From contig NC_135776.1 of NCBI RefSeq assembly GCF_028453695.1, positions 13,834,663 through 13,898,662 of the forward strand: a DNA stretch of 64,000 nucleotides, in the 5' to 3' direction. The translations under genes and the position numbers were made by a program. Source of the DNA: Augochlora pura (lineage: Eukaryota > Arthropoda > Insecta > Hymenoptera > Halictidae). Each line of letters begins with the position of its first letter. Position 1 is the stretch's first letter. Below, piece by piece: positions 37,694 through 48,367 of the stretch. The notes below the pieces were generated by a model. That model was not told the DNA's origin. It was given only the letters and a program-made list of their open reading frames with translations, and ran no database searches.

Positions 37694-37912
37694 CATTTGC
37701 ACTCGGAACCATTCTAAGCTTTGATCCAAAATTGCTATTTTGACCAGCTGTAGTATAGTGCTTAGTATAATTTGTGCATGTGAGATTGATTCTTGTGACT
37801 CGTAAAACTGTTACGCTTTTAACAGAAGGGCCTTTAATAATGTCAACATTATTTTATTAATTATATAACAATATTCATTGGCGCTTCGGAGACGCCACTC
37901 GAGTGCAAAGGG
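37694..37912. mobile_element. piggyBac-type MITE (right end intact)
   Basis: It ends CCACTCGAGTGCAAAGGG then TTAA, and starts with a weakened CATTTGCACTCGGAACC. It begins about 78 bp after the preceding copy; the two are close neighbours in a small cluster. Confidence 0.65.
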
Positions 37913-37916
37913 TTAA

Positions 37917-38391
37917 AGCTTCGAAATCGATCCACCCGTCGGAGACGCCCCCTCGAATTTGCAAACACAAATACGCGTCGGACAACGCAATTTACGAGTG
38001 AGGAGCAGCGTAGCCGCGGCCGATAAAGCATCATCAGCTGCAGCTTCGCGCGCCGTAACTCCTCCCGCCGGCAAGTTTAAGAAACTCGAGGGTTTCGCAG
38101 GCGGAAATTTCGAGGAACGCTGCGGAGACCGTCACGTTTCCGTTCAGAGGGATAAGTAAGTAAGACGAAAGTACCGGGCTTCGTCCCCGCGAAAGTTGTC
38201 TTTGTTACGACCGAAACGTGACTGTCTGGAGAACTCGGTGGAGTATGCTCGGCAAATCGCTGCGTTCTTCACGTACTTGACAACTCGCGATCGTGCGATT
38301 AACAACGGATGCGATCATAAACGAATTTTAATAGATGTCGGATCGATCGAGCTCCGTCTTGATTGGCGCATCTTCCCTTAACTCCTCGACG
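37917..38391. other. GC-rich stretch between MITE copies
   Basis: No gene is supported. A + ORF (37959-38159) ends at GATAAGTAAGTAAG, which reads as either a stop or a possible GTAAGT donor; the only upstream acceptor lacks a pyrimidine tract. Confidence 0.3.
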
Positions 38392-38691
38392 TACCATTTT
38401 CTTCAGTCACTGCGATTAGGGATTATTGGAATACTACGTGTAACCCACAATACGATATTTGTGCATGGGCAAAAACAAATCAATGTTCTTATTATTATAT
38501 TACATGATTTTTCAATTGGCACAATTTCTTAGAAGGAACAGTACATTAATGTTTATTCCGTGCCTGAATTTACTTCTATACTTAAATATTTATAACAAGG
38601 GATTACAATTTTATTTCAATTTTAAAGAACAGAATAGCATCCATACTTAATTATTTATTACTAGTAATTTCCATCACGAGTCGGACATATA
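38392..38691. mobile_element. Decayed piggyBac-type MITE (second subfamily)
   Basis: TTAA at 38388 is followed by CTCCTCGACGTACCATTTTC. The right part ATTATTTATTACTAGTAATT then CATCACGAGTCGGAC matches the 54087 copy (GATTATTACTAGAAATCTCC, CACGAGTCTGAC). The right terminus is not preserved. Confidence 0.55.
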
Positions 38692-39639
38692 ATGTTATTT
38701 CATATAATATTATATATGTATAAATAAAACTTTCAGAAAAAAGAGAAAAGGAATTAAAGTGTGATTATTCATTGAATAATATATATGTTAATGTGCACGA
38801 TGGAATTAAAATAATTATAGTACTACCTTATGGAAGTAACTAATAAGAAATTTATTAGAAACTGCACATTATAAAACTGTGTATATAGCTATGCAGAATA
38901 TAAAATTAGAATGTTATGTTTACTTAAAAAGCTTTTATCTAAATATCTCACGTAAGCAAAAGCAAGTATCCTGTTTCATATTTTTTTTTTTTAATGTATT
39001 CGAAGAATAATCGCGATAACAAATGCCTCGTTAGCCAAGGCATAAGGGTGCAATGGAAGCGAGAGAAATTTTCCGGCGAGCATCGATTGATTAATGCAAC
39101 AATGCGAAGATTACTCGTCGCGGACTGCACCGTTTTCAGCGAGTTCTCCGTTTGAGTTACTCTCTTTCCCGAGAAGACGACTGTTTCCATTTATACAGTT
39201 GCTCTGTTGACTCTACTTTCTTGAACTTTTGTTTAATACTTCCGAGCGACAGACGTTTCCTTTTTCCGCTCTTCCAGTCAGTAACAGCTTTCTATTTGTA
39301 GCCCGAGTCCACAAGTCTACCTTCCTTTGGTTGCACAAAAGAAACTAGAACTTTTCTGCACGTTAGAATTCGACTCCAACAATCACCGCCGCGCGGGCTC
39401 ATTTATCCGTGCCGCGATAGCAGATTCTATTTAGGCGACAAACATTTAATGTATTATTCCTAACAGGAAGTATGAGACGAGGAACAGAGCTCGCTGTTTA
39501 ACATTTTTAATTATACTTAGATGGCGGACCTTTGTGCGAAATGAAGACGTCGAGGACGTATTGACATTTGCTACCCTTAACAGTTGAAATTAGTTGACCA
39601 AGAAGTAACAGTATTAAATGAAATTGAAATTGAACCTTA
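38692..39639. other. Non-coding block
   Basis: AT-rich left part; a T11 run is at about 38982-38992. No gene or repeat family was recognised. Confidence 0.4.
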
Positions 39640-39990
39640 CTATACTATATTTTATTATGCTATAGTGTACTGTTCTATATTTCATATTATATTATAGTAT
39701 ATTCTACTATATTATATTATACTGTACTATAGCTCCGGGCATTTAATGTAAGCCCGGGGGAACATTTTTTGAAATAAATTGCTAATAAGTGTATTTTATG
39801 TTATATTATAGTTTATGATACTCTACTATATTTTGTACTATATTATAATATACTATACCGCCGGACATTTGGTATAAGTCCAAGGGAATATTTTTTGAAA
39901 TAAATTACTAGTAACTATATTATATATTATATTATAGTATATTATACTATACTATTCCATACTGTGTTTTATATTATATTATAACATTGT
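39640..39990. repeat. 126-bp tandem duplication in AT-rich DNA
   Basis: CCGGGCATTTAATGTAAGCC at 39735 recurs as CCGGACATTTGGTATAAGTC at 39861, each followed by GGGAA.ATTTTTTGAAATAAATT. The units are embedded in TATTATATTATAGTATA words on both sides. Confidence 0.75.
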
Positions 39991-41209
39991 ATTTGCGATC
40001 GTTTAGTTTAATACGATATGGCTAACGATTTGTGGTTTATTAGAAATCGATATTGCACGCGAGGCAATTGAGAATAAAAATAATAGCGCATCCATAGCGT
40101 TCTCTTCATATTACTATTACGAAGGAAATATTTAACACCCAGAATGCTTTATTGGAACTTTTGTTGCACCATTTTTACATCGAAAAATTCCATTAAAGCG
40201 ATGACGTCTACTTTTCGGTCGAATTAAGCATTTTATTACAGCAGTCGACTAAAGTGGCACAAGAATTTAAATAACTATTATTAATACTTGAAATGCATCG
40301 GTAATAATAAGCATCTCTTTTATTTGCAATGAATTCAGCTGCTGAAACTCGATAACATTTTAACTTAATTAAGTATCAATTTGATGCTTATGCGAAATAA
40401 GATTAAAATTGATTTGAACAGTAATTATCTTATATAAAACAACGATACAAATAACGGCGGGATTGCGATGTTTAATTCGATTGGGGATTAAGCATCGTTC
40501 TGCAATATTTAATAACGTTTAACGTTCGACAACGTTTAATATTCCCGATTGTTTGCAGTTAAACAAAAATTTAAACGAGCGTCGATATTTGAAATTGAAA
40601 AAACTTTGCCGGGTATAATAATTCCCATATACGTCGATAGAATAAAAGTTGTGCTATAGGCGCGCGCGCGCGTTACAACCGTCTCGTGCATTCTGCCGGA
40701 TCAATTTGCAAAATGATCTCTCGATATTTGAAACTTTATTCGAGGTTGGTCAACGCAACCTTCCCACGGAATTGGATATGAAAATGTATATTCCGTTCGC
40801 AGACAATGCAGACTTTCGCAACAAACGGGAGCCGCGCGAGATGCTAGTTTGATGAACATACTGTGTAAACGTCAACAGTTCCCCGTCCGCCTCCATAATA
40901 ACTAGACCGCGAATTTTATGCATTTACGGCGCTCGCGTGTGTACAAAATTGAATAAAATGAAAATTCTAACGAACCACGACACAGTCCTTTACTGTCCCT
41001 CTCGACAGAACCGACTGCGATGTAAATAAATTTCAATTTAACCATTGTTTTCAACGAGTACCACTCCCACGCATTTCCGTATTTTCATCAAAAGAAAATA
41101 CAGAAAGTCGTCGAAGCGATTGCGTTTAATTGGTAATCGTTTGTATTGAACAGTAAGCCGTGCACAAAATTGAATGAAGCATATATTCGATAAGAAATAT
41201 TTATAAAAC
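39991..41209. other. Non-coding block
   Basis: Mostly AT-rich. A GCGCGCGCGCG run is at 40660-40671. No gene is supported. Confidence 0.45.
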
Positions 41210-41602
41210 TATGAATCGTGAAAATTATGGTTCCTCTGGGAAATGTGAGGTTCCTGTGATCATTTGCAGTAACTTTTCCCTTTACAAACATTTTCTACAT
41301 GACGTCGTTAAAGAGATTATTAACGAAAAACGTTGACCAATGAGAGAGGAGCTCGGCTGCCGTGAAGCGAGATCAGCTGAGGCGAAGCGACCGAACCAAT
41401 AAGAGCGAACAGAGCCTAATTTCGCCCATTAACTCAATCGCCTCGTGTCAGCTGATCTCGCCTCTTATTGGCCATCGTTTTTCGCGAATAACTCGTTAAC
41501 AAAGCCTCGGAGAAAATTTTTGTAAAGGAAAAAGTTGCTCGAAGTGATCTGAGGAACCCATCAACTCTCACAGATGCCATAATTTCAAGACACCTTGTAT
41601 AC
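41210..41602. mobile_element. Foldback element, copy 3 of 3 (longest)
   Basis: Outer arms: AAAATTATGGTTCCTC... on the left against ...GAGGAACCC...ATAATTTCAAGACACCTT on the right. Inner arms: GATTATTAACGAAAAACGTT with GACCAATGAGAG on the left against CTCTTATTGGCCATCGTTTT with CGAATAACTCGTTAAC on the right. The centre includes AGATCAGCTGAGGCGAAGCG and its partial inverse. The right end is about 30 bp from the splice donor of the candidate minus-strand exon at 41635. Confidence 0.72.
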
Positions 41603-41634
41603 TCAATATGTTAGATATTTCAAAATGGACTTAC

Positions 41635-41715
41635 CTTCGGTTTCCAACCCGTTCTCCTCCGGTTTTTACTCTGCGATGCAGTCGAAGAGCCACTTTCCCG
41701 ACCTCCTCCTACTTC
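41635..41715 (-). CDS. Candidate internal exon of an unidentified minus-strand gene
   Basis: Read on the minus strand, a pyrimidine-containing acceptor (TGAATTTTTTATGTGCAG) is followed by 81 bases and a strong donor (GAAG|GTAAGTCC). Of the three frames only the one in phase 0 at both ends is open. It encodes 27 hydrophilic residues, starting EVGGGRESGSS and ending in basic RRRTGWKPK. The exon is a multiple of three and symmetric, as in a skippable exon. I do not recognise the protein, and I found no convincing neighbouring exon in the window, so introns on both sides would be long, which is common in insect neuronal or regulatory genes. The alternative is coincidence of splice-like words, but the combination with the single open frame makes this the best host-gene candidate after the transporter. 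Confidence 0.5.
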
Positions 41716-43413
41716 CTGCACATAAAAAATTCAATGGTTAAACGCAAACAAAAAGATCGTTTACCAGCAACGAAATAATCCGCACCCATTATTCCGTCAT
41801 TTCTTCAATCCGTGGTTTATCCGTATCGCGAAACTATGTCACGCTTTATCCATCTCCGACACACGCGATATTCCGGAATACGTGCTCTATAATTTTTACA
41901 TCAAGCTGAAATTGATGAGCGCTTCCTTTGCTTGGTGCTGCTTGGGAAATTGTGTACGTGAAACGAGAGCGTATATTACGCGGAAAGAATGCCTCTGAAT
42001 TTTTTTTCAACAGAGATGATTACGTATTTTTACGTTAGAAATTGTATCGTTCGATTTAATTGATATTGCGCTGCGAATTCCAAGTGCTGTTGAAATGAAA
42101 ACTGTGCGTCGAGTATGCTTAAGCAGTTTATACAATGTTCACAGAATTGCAGTCTATTTAATTGATAAATAAATATTAATAAAAAGATGACACTGTGCAT
42201 TGAAAATGTTTAAAATGTTCACAGAATTGCAGTCGATTTAAATAATAGATTGATGACTTAACCAATAGAGCAGTGAACGTGAGAACAATAGAACAATCAG
42301 TAAAACCAATAGGAAATTCCTAAATTAAGTTAGATTAAACCCGAAGGTACACGATTCCAATAGAAAATGTACATTGTGCCGTTAAGGAGGTAGAATTAGA
42401 GGCAAACTTAATAGGATGTTGAATTAATTGTGCGCCGCCAACGTTAACTCCGGGAGTAAAATATTTTCAGTGCAATTTCGTGCAGTTTCAACCACTTCAA
42501 TCTCGCGTAGTCGTAATATAATTATATAATTATATAGTACCCCATTACAGGGTAAGCTCGCATGGTCGGCTGCGTAACTCGCCGTTAATATTTCGCAGTC
42601 ATGTTTGCCGTTTCTGTTTGAATCCAATATTTTGTCCCGCAGGCAGAAGCTCCCTAAATTAAGCTCTCCCTTCGCGAGTTTCAAAAAGCCCGCTTATCAG
42701 AATTCCGAATCTTTATGAAAACGATGTTCCCGTACGATTTAACCGTTTACATTATAGCAACGAGCCGAGCTATTCACTTTATACGTAATATAGTAAGCGG
42801 AAATATTTCTCGTTTCGTTTAAGTTTTATGTAACAGTATTACCGTATAATAAATTATTGAAATGAACTACAGTCTCCGAAGGGGCGCTACCAAGATAGAT
42901 AAGCCAATTATTGTGTCGGACTTCGGATGTTTTCGCTATTGAAAATAACTTCAGCAATTTAATTGACGTTACACGAGGATCTAAAGATAAAGTTCGAAGT
43001 TTCTTTTATCGTTATAAATTTTCTCCTGTAGAAAGTATTCGATAAATAACGACTGTTCCGATTAATACTATTAATACCGTGCTGTCTTCCCTGGAATAAT
43101 TTATTTCACCGAATATTGATTGGAAATGCTTAAAAATAAACTCAGGGCACAATAACTAGCTATATACCCACAATAATCGACTCCATTAACCTGCACAGAA
43201 TAAAAAAAAAGTGAAAAAATGGTTAAATAAGGTATACAAATATGGAATTTAATCAGAGAAATTAAACACGTCTTAATTGATAAGTATAATGTGATTAATG
43301 CTTGGAAATAAACTGAAGACACAGTAACTGGTTATATATCCCACAATAATCGACTCCGCTACCCTAAACAGAATAAAAAGAGTGACAAAATTATTAAATA
43401 AGTACTGCAAATA
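41716..43413. other. Non-coding block, possibly intron
   Basis: No gene is supported. ATGTTCACAGAATTGCAGTC recurs at about 42134 and 42215. Related segments near 43127 and 43303 (AATAAACT...GGGCACAGTAACT / CCACAATAATCGACTCC) show a roughly 175-bp duplicated unit that continues at about 43718 beyond the next MITE. Confidence 0.45.
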
Positions 43414-43417
43414 TTAA

Positions 43418-43658
43418 CCCTTTTCGCACGAAGCCATTTTAAGTCTAAATTCGAAACTGTTTTTCCGTCCAACAGTATTGCTATTTTATATGACTTAGTG
43501 CATTTTATGCATTTGAAATTGAATCTTCAGACCCATAAAACAATTATACTGTTAGTAGTCTTTTAAACAGGATGAATTGTAACAATATCAAAGCAATTTT
43601 TGAACGTGATATAGCAATACTTAGTGGTGTCTCGGAGTCGTCATTTGAGTGCAAAGGG
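43418..43658. mobile_element. piggyBac-type MITE (241 bp, intact ends)
   Basis: It starts CCCTTTTCGCACGAAGCC and ends CATTTGAGTGCAAAGGG, with TTAA on both sides (43414-43417 and 43659-43662). Length and interior agree with the 11141 copy. It sits inside a tandemly repeated host unit whose parts lie at 43127, 43303 and 43718. Confidence 0.85.
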
Positions 43659-43662
43659 TTAA

Positions 43663-44040
43663 ATTTAAACAAAGAAATTAAATACGTTTTATTGCATAAA
43701 TATAAAGTGAATAATGCTTAGAAATAAACTAAGGGCACAGTGATCCGCAACCCCGCAGTAACAAACTCCACCATCCTACACAATATAAAACAGAAGAAAA
43801 ACAAGAAATTGATGTCCGCGGAGTTTCGGAAAAATCGGCGATAATCATTTCAAGGAGTATCATGGTCGAAGCACTCTAGTAATTGCGGGTGCAGTTAAGC
43901 GAGGAATTAGGGTGGCGGGATCTGTTATGGTCGCGACGATTCAAATTCCACCAGCGTCTGTTACCGTCTGCAGCACCCCGAAAAAAGCTCGTCGTCCCTG
44001 TTTCCACGTTATATTTCGCCGCGAGAGTCAAAGAGTTCTA
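43663..44040. other. Non-coding segment with third copy of local repeat
   Basis: Contains ATGCTTAGAAATAAACTAAG and GGGCACAGTGATCCGCAACCCC, a further copy of the unit seen at 43127 and 43303. No gene. Confidence 0.45.
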
Positions 44041-44500
44041 AGTGGATGAGAAACGTCGAGGACGGACGGATAGACGGACGGACGGACGTCACGTCGGACG
44101 AAGAGCGAGGGAAGATGTTCCATTATGTTACCGGTGCGTAGGACACCCTTTATACGACTTGAAAACTCTTTGTCCGTCTGCTGTGCGCGAAACAATGACG
44201 GAACAGAACCGTGGAAACGGTGATAAGCTTTGTCCGTACTCCATCCGTGAAACAATAATGGGACCGAACCGTGAAAACGGTTGCGCGAGAGTGGCACTGC
44301 GCGCCGGGAACGTCGATTACACCACTCTGCATTTTGAAGAAACTTGCGCCCCGGTGTTTTCCCAGGGGCGCGCGGTTCGTTTCCGAATCGATCCAATTAT
44401 AATATACACCGGAGGAACCGAAACCTGCGTTCACGAAACCGGCGCACTAAAAGCACCTGAAAGCGGCGTAAAATATCCTCTGATCGTAGCAACGCGGTAG
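44041..44500. repeat. GC-rich island with GGAC minisatellite and 60-bp duplication
   Basis: A GACGGACGGATAGACGGACG run is at 44063-44090. CTTTGTCCGT at 44168 recurs at 44228 within two 60-bp units ending AACCGTG(G/A)AAACGG. The segment is open on the plus strand (152 codons) and the minus strand (122 and 94 codons). Because 60 is a multiple of three, the + translation contains a duplicated 20-residue block. No family is recognised and I do not call a gene. Confidence 0.5.
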
Positions 44501-46344
44501 AAGTACCTATTACGAAACGCCGCTCAATCGTGTCCCCTGTTTGGAACGGTTATGGAACTAGTTTTATTATTATATCGAACATGTGGCTACAACGATTGTC
44601 ATGGATTAAAAGTTATGGAGCGATAGTTATACGAGCCGTTTATTTTATAATAACATGGATATTATTTTATATTGTTTATTATTTTACTGTTGTCGTTGCT
44701 GTTATTTTAATAGGATATGTACATTTAGGTCCGTTAGGTAAGTAGTAGTGTAGTAATAATATATTATATTATTATTATATGAGTTTATTATTACTATAGT
44801 ATTATATCTATATTACTAGTACTATACGATCTTATATCGTACGATAATATATCGTTATACAAAATAGTAACGTTCTTTACTCTATTCATCCCTTATAAAT
44901 GTACAATCCCAAATGATCTCGCACTTAAAACTTTTCAACTAGCATAAATCAAATCTTCAATCCGTATATTAATCGGATTCGATGTTCCACAGTGATGGCA
45001 TTACGGAGAAATTAATTCACGCTATTAAACTGCGAATAAAATATAAAAGCGTCGGCTTTCGCAAACGTTGAAAGACGCCGAATTTTGGATAATTATAATA
45101 CCAGTTCGCGATTAAAATAAATAAAATCCGCGGTCTAATTACGCGGCGGACAGTTGAAATTTCTTTTTCATTCGGGCAGAGATTATTTGTCACCTTTGTG
45201 TCTTCTGTGTCGCCGTGTCCAATATCCGAGGGTTTGTCATGCATGGAAAACAGTTAACGCGCGAAAGCTACTTTGTTTCATGTCGTTAGCGCGAAATCCG
45301 CTTTTCCGAAGCGTACACGCCGCTGGTTATCGGGAATCGTGTAAACGGTTTTGAATAATAATGAAAATATACCTCGCCCGTTCCGACAACGTCGAAAATA
45401 TTTTCGTCGCGCAGCGATCATCGCAATCATCGGCCGAAAAACGTGAAACGTCGAACACCGCGCGGTTCTCGCTTTCGGTTGCCGCATCCGTTTCGAGATC
45501 GATGACAGCGTGCGCACTATATTTTTGACAATTTCGGTCGATTTGACAAAGAAAAATATCTGTACTCGCGACTAAGAGTAGATTTTTACGCCCTTTCAAA
45601 TTTTCTAATTAATCTTTAGGCTTTTTAGAAATCGGAAGCGAACCGAAATTGTGGACTTTTATAGAATTTGTCATTTTTTAAAAATCGGAAAATGATTTTT
45701 GCTTTACCGAGAAGAGAACAAGTGGCCATGTCAAGGATTAAGACTGTACGAATATAAATAATAATATATATAATATAAATGTAATAAATGTATATATAAT
45801 ATAAATACAATAAATCTGTATATAATATAAATATAAAAACGAATATATAATGCTCTGTAAATACTCCATGAAATTCACCTGACGAAGGGAACGAAACGAA
45901 CAAGTGAACTAATGCTTTAAAACACTACCATGTCGCTAATAATCTAGCGGAGTTGGCTCAACATAAAACTCTAGATGAAAGAAAAAGAAGCGACCGAGTT
46001 ATTCAGCCCACCCTGTACGTACAAGAGCACGTACGTATACGAGTAGCTGGCAAAGTGGGTCCAGTTTTATCTGGCAAACTTCGTAGCCATAGAGCGTGGC
46101 ATCTCCGCAAAGATGGTCGTGCCGCGGCTCGGTAGCAATACATGAAATTACGCGGAACGCAGAGCTCGGCTGAAGGGGGGCGGGGTGGGCGGAGCGAAAG
46201 TACGGAGAACGCAATTAAAACTCGATCCGACGAATTAAAAGACACGGAAAGATGAAAAATCCGACGTCCGGAACGTTTGTTCCCGAGGCTGCAAAGAATT
46301 TTCTTTGTCACCGCGGGAACGAGCGCTATGGCCGCGTTGAGGTT
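44501..46344. other. Non-coding block with weak ORFs
   Basis: A + ORF at 44530-44745 is very hydrophobic and ends at a TTAG|GTAAGTAG donor-like site, without a clear upstream acceptor. The minus ORF 45599-45327 has a CGAG|GTATAT donor-like site inside it. AT-rich TATAATATAAATGTAATAAA words fill 45750-45850. None is strong enough to call. Confidence 0.35.
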
Positions 46345-46362
46345 GGGAAAAAAGGGAGCAGG

Positions 46363-46398
46363 AGGGGAGGGGAGGGGGGCAGAAAAGGGGGCAAGGGG
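46363..46398 (+). other. G-quadruplex motif
   Basis: Five runs of four or more G separated by short loops (GGGGAGGGGAGGGGGG, CAGAAAA, GGGGG, CAA, GGGG) meet the usual G4 pattern on the + strand. The motif lies in a GC-rich island (46140-46680) that is open on both strands (204 codons +, 172 and 153 codons -) with no recognised protein. Confidence 0.75.
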
Positions 46399-47439
46399 TC
46401 GGACAGATACGGTCCGCAGCGACGTGCACATGCCGGAAAGCAGCCGGGCCCGGGTGTCCCGGTTTCCGGTCGTGCATTCAACCCCTTTTGCATCCCGGCC
46501 GCTTGCACTCGGGATTCGCACGCGACTGCTGCAACTCGAATGGATTCAAGCACCCCGGACACGCGGTAATTATGCACTTTTAGTGAGCGCCGTGTGCACG
46601 GCATTGCCGCTGCTCCGGTCCCGACGACGCGGGATGCACTTTCTTGGCGAGATCGCAAGATCCGCAATTTATCTGTCTTTTCAACAGATACTTGGATTAT
46701 TCTCGAGCAACGTTGCGAATTTAGTGCTACCAACATTGATCGTAAAACGAGATCTCTGCAAAAATTATATTCAGATATCATTTTCAAATAAAGTGAAACT
46801 TCGATCGTTATTTATTACTCTGTTCTACTATAAAGGGCATCTGAGAAAAACTGCATTACAGGAAGGTAAAAGTGGAGACTCTGCACTTTAAAACGAGCTA
46901 AGGTAGACTCCCTTACTATTTTTTCTCTTAAAACTGCAGCGGTTCAGATATTAACCCCATATATTAACCCCTGCCGCGACAGAATTTTCTAAAAGTAAAA
47001 AGAATTTGACACAGCTTTCTTCTATCTGTTTTCAAGATCAAAATCGAAAGGGTTTTAGAGATCGACTTCCACGTCGCAAATAGCCCAAGTACAAGGATGT
47101 AATAATCGATTCCGCGAGCATGATCCGCGGGGGTCAATCTCTCTCACACCCTTGGTCCATCGAATCTGGGCAGCAACGGGTCACCGATTCCTGGAATCAG
47201 TTATTACAGTGGCCGAGCCTCGAAACGATTCAATAACAACCCCGTTGAGCGTCTCGTTGTGCCCCACATGGGTATACACACTTCCAAGGTGAAAACACAA
47301 TCGATTCGACGCGGCTGGAGGAACAAAAGAAGAGCGGAGACTGAAAGGGAGATCGTGGGAGGCTTGTTTGAATCCAGTGGATTCCAATAAACCTCGTCGC
47401 GGGAACATCTGTATCGGCCCCTCCTCGTTATTCCTGTCG
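46399..47439. other. Non-coding block
   Basis: TTAACCCCTGCCGCGACAG at 46964 may be a lone MITE left end. Small ORFs on both strands have no recognisable content. Confidence 0.4.
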
Positions 47440-47904
47440 AATTACAGCTCTTTCTCCCTTTAGCTCCTTCCCCTCCCCTCTTCTCTTCTCTCATTCTCAC
47501 TTTCTCCGTTCACTCTTCCCCGCTGTCTTTTCTATCGTCTCTCTTTTCTCTCTATCTCTTTCGCTCGCTGTATTTCCTACGCTTTCTGTTCCTTTTTCAC
47601 TCTTTTTCTCTGTTTGACTTGATATTTTTCCTACTCTCTCTTTTTCTCTTTCGTTCTCTTCCTCTTTCGCTCGCTGTATTTCCTACTCTTTCTGTTCCTT
47701 TTTTGCTCCCTTTCTCTACCTCTCTAGCTGTCTTTCATACTCTCTTCTTCTTTCTCTCTCTCTCTCTTTCCCTCTCTCTCTCTCGATTTCTCCTTCTAGC
47801 TGTCTTTTTTACTCCACATCTGTCTCTCGCTCTCCCTTCTCCTTCTAGCCGTCTTTTCTACTCTTTCTCTCTCTTGTTTTCTCTTTCTAGCTGTCTTTCC
47901 TATA

Positions 47905-47935
<31 letters not shown>

Positions 47936-47990
47936 TTTGCTTTGTCCTATTCTCTCTCTCCTTCTCTCTCGCTCTTTTCCTTTCCCCGTC
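47440..47990. repeat. Polypyrimidine (CT-rich) tract, about 550 bp
   Basis: Almost pure C/T on the + strand, with (CT)n runs at about 47750-47785 and 47905-47935 and a higher-order unit of about 100 bp containing CTCTAGCTGTCTTTC / TCCTTCTAGCTGTCTTTT. The Leu/Ser/Phe-rich ORF at 47619-48023 and the Arg/Glu-rich minus ORF are translations of this tract. Confidence 0.9.
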
Positions 47991-48367
47991 CACGATCCAC
48001 CCCGACGACGAATCTCGTTATAGCCTTCAGCACCGAGCAGATCGTTTGAACGAACCAGCCCCGTGAACACGGCGACAAATGGGATACCTGTCGCTCCAGG
48101 TGAAATTAACATTTTAGAGGCATTAATTCGAGTTGAAAACAATCGCCGATCCTCCGGCGTTAACGACGCATCGAGTGGACCTTGCTCAGGAATACCGTCG
48201 TAGGCTGCACTTGGTGCAGCTACAGTCAGCGATTGAAATGTAAAATAAAATGTTATACGCGACGCTGCAATTTATTTATTATTTACATAAACGGGCGTTC
48301 TCGGCGTGGATATTATCAAGATTATTTCAAGGTCTTCTTCTTTTGTTGTTTTTATGTTATAAACATA
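47991..48367. other. Flank between CT tract and mariner
   Basis: No gene or repeat family was recognised; ordinary sequence up to the TA target site at 48366. Confidence 0.4.

Noticed and set aside
46277..46891. Longest ORF in the window (204 codons, +)
   Set aside because: The opposite strand is open for 172 and 153 codons over the same GC-rich part, the translation crosses a G-quadruplex and then an AT-rich segment, and no domain, start context or splice site supports it.
47619..48023. 134-codon Leu/Ser/Phe-rich ORF resembling a membrane protein
   Set aside because: It is a translation of the polypyrimidine tract.
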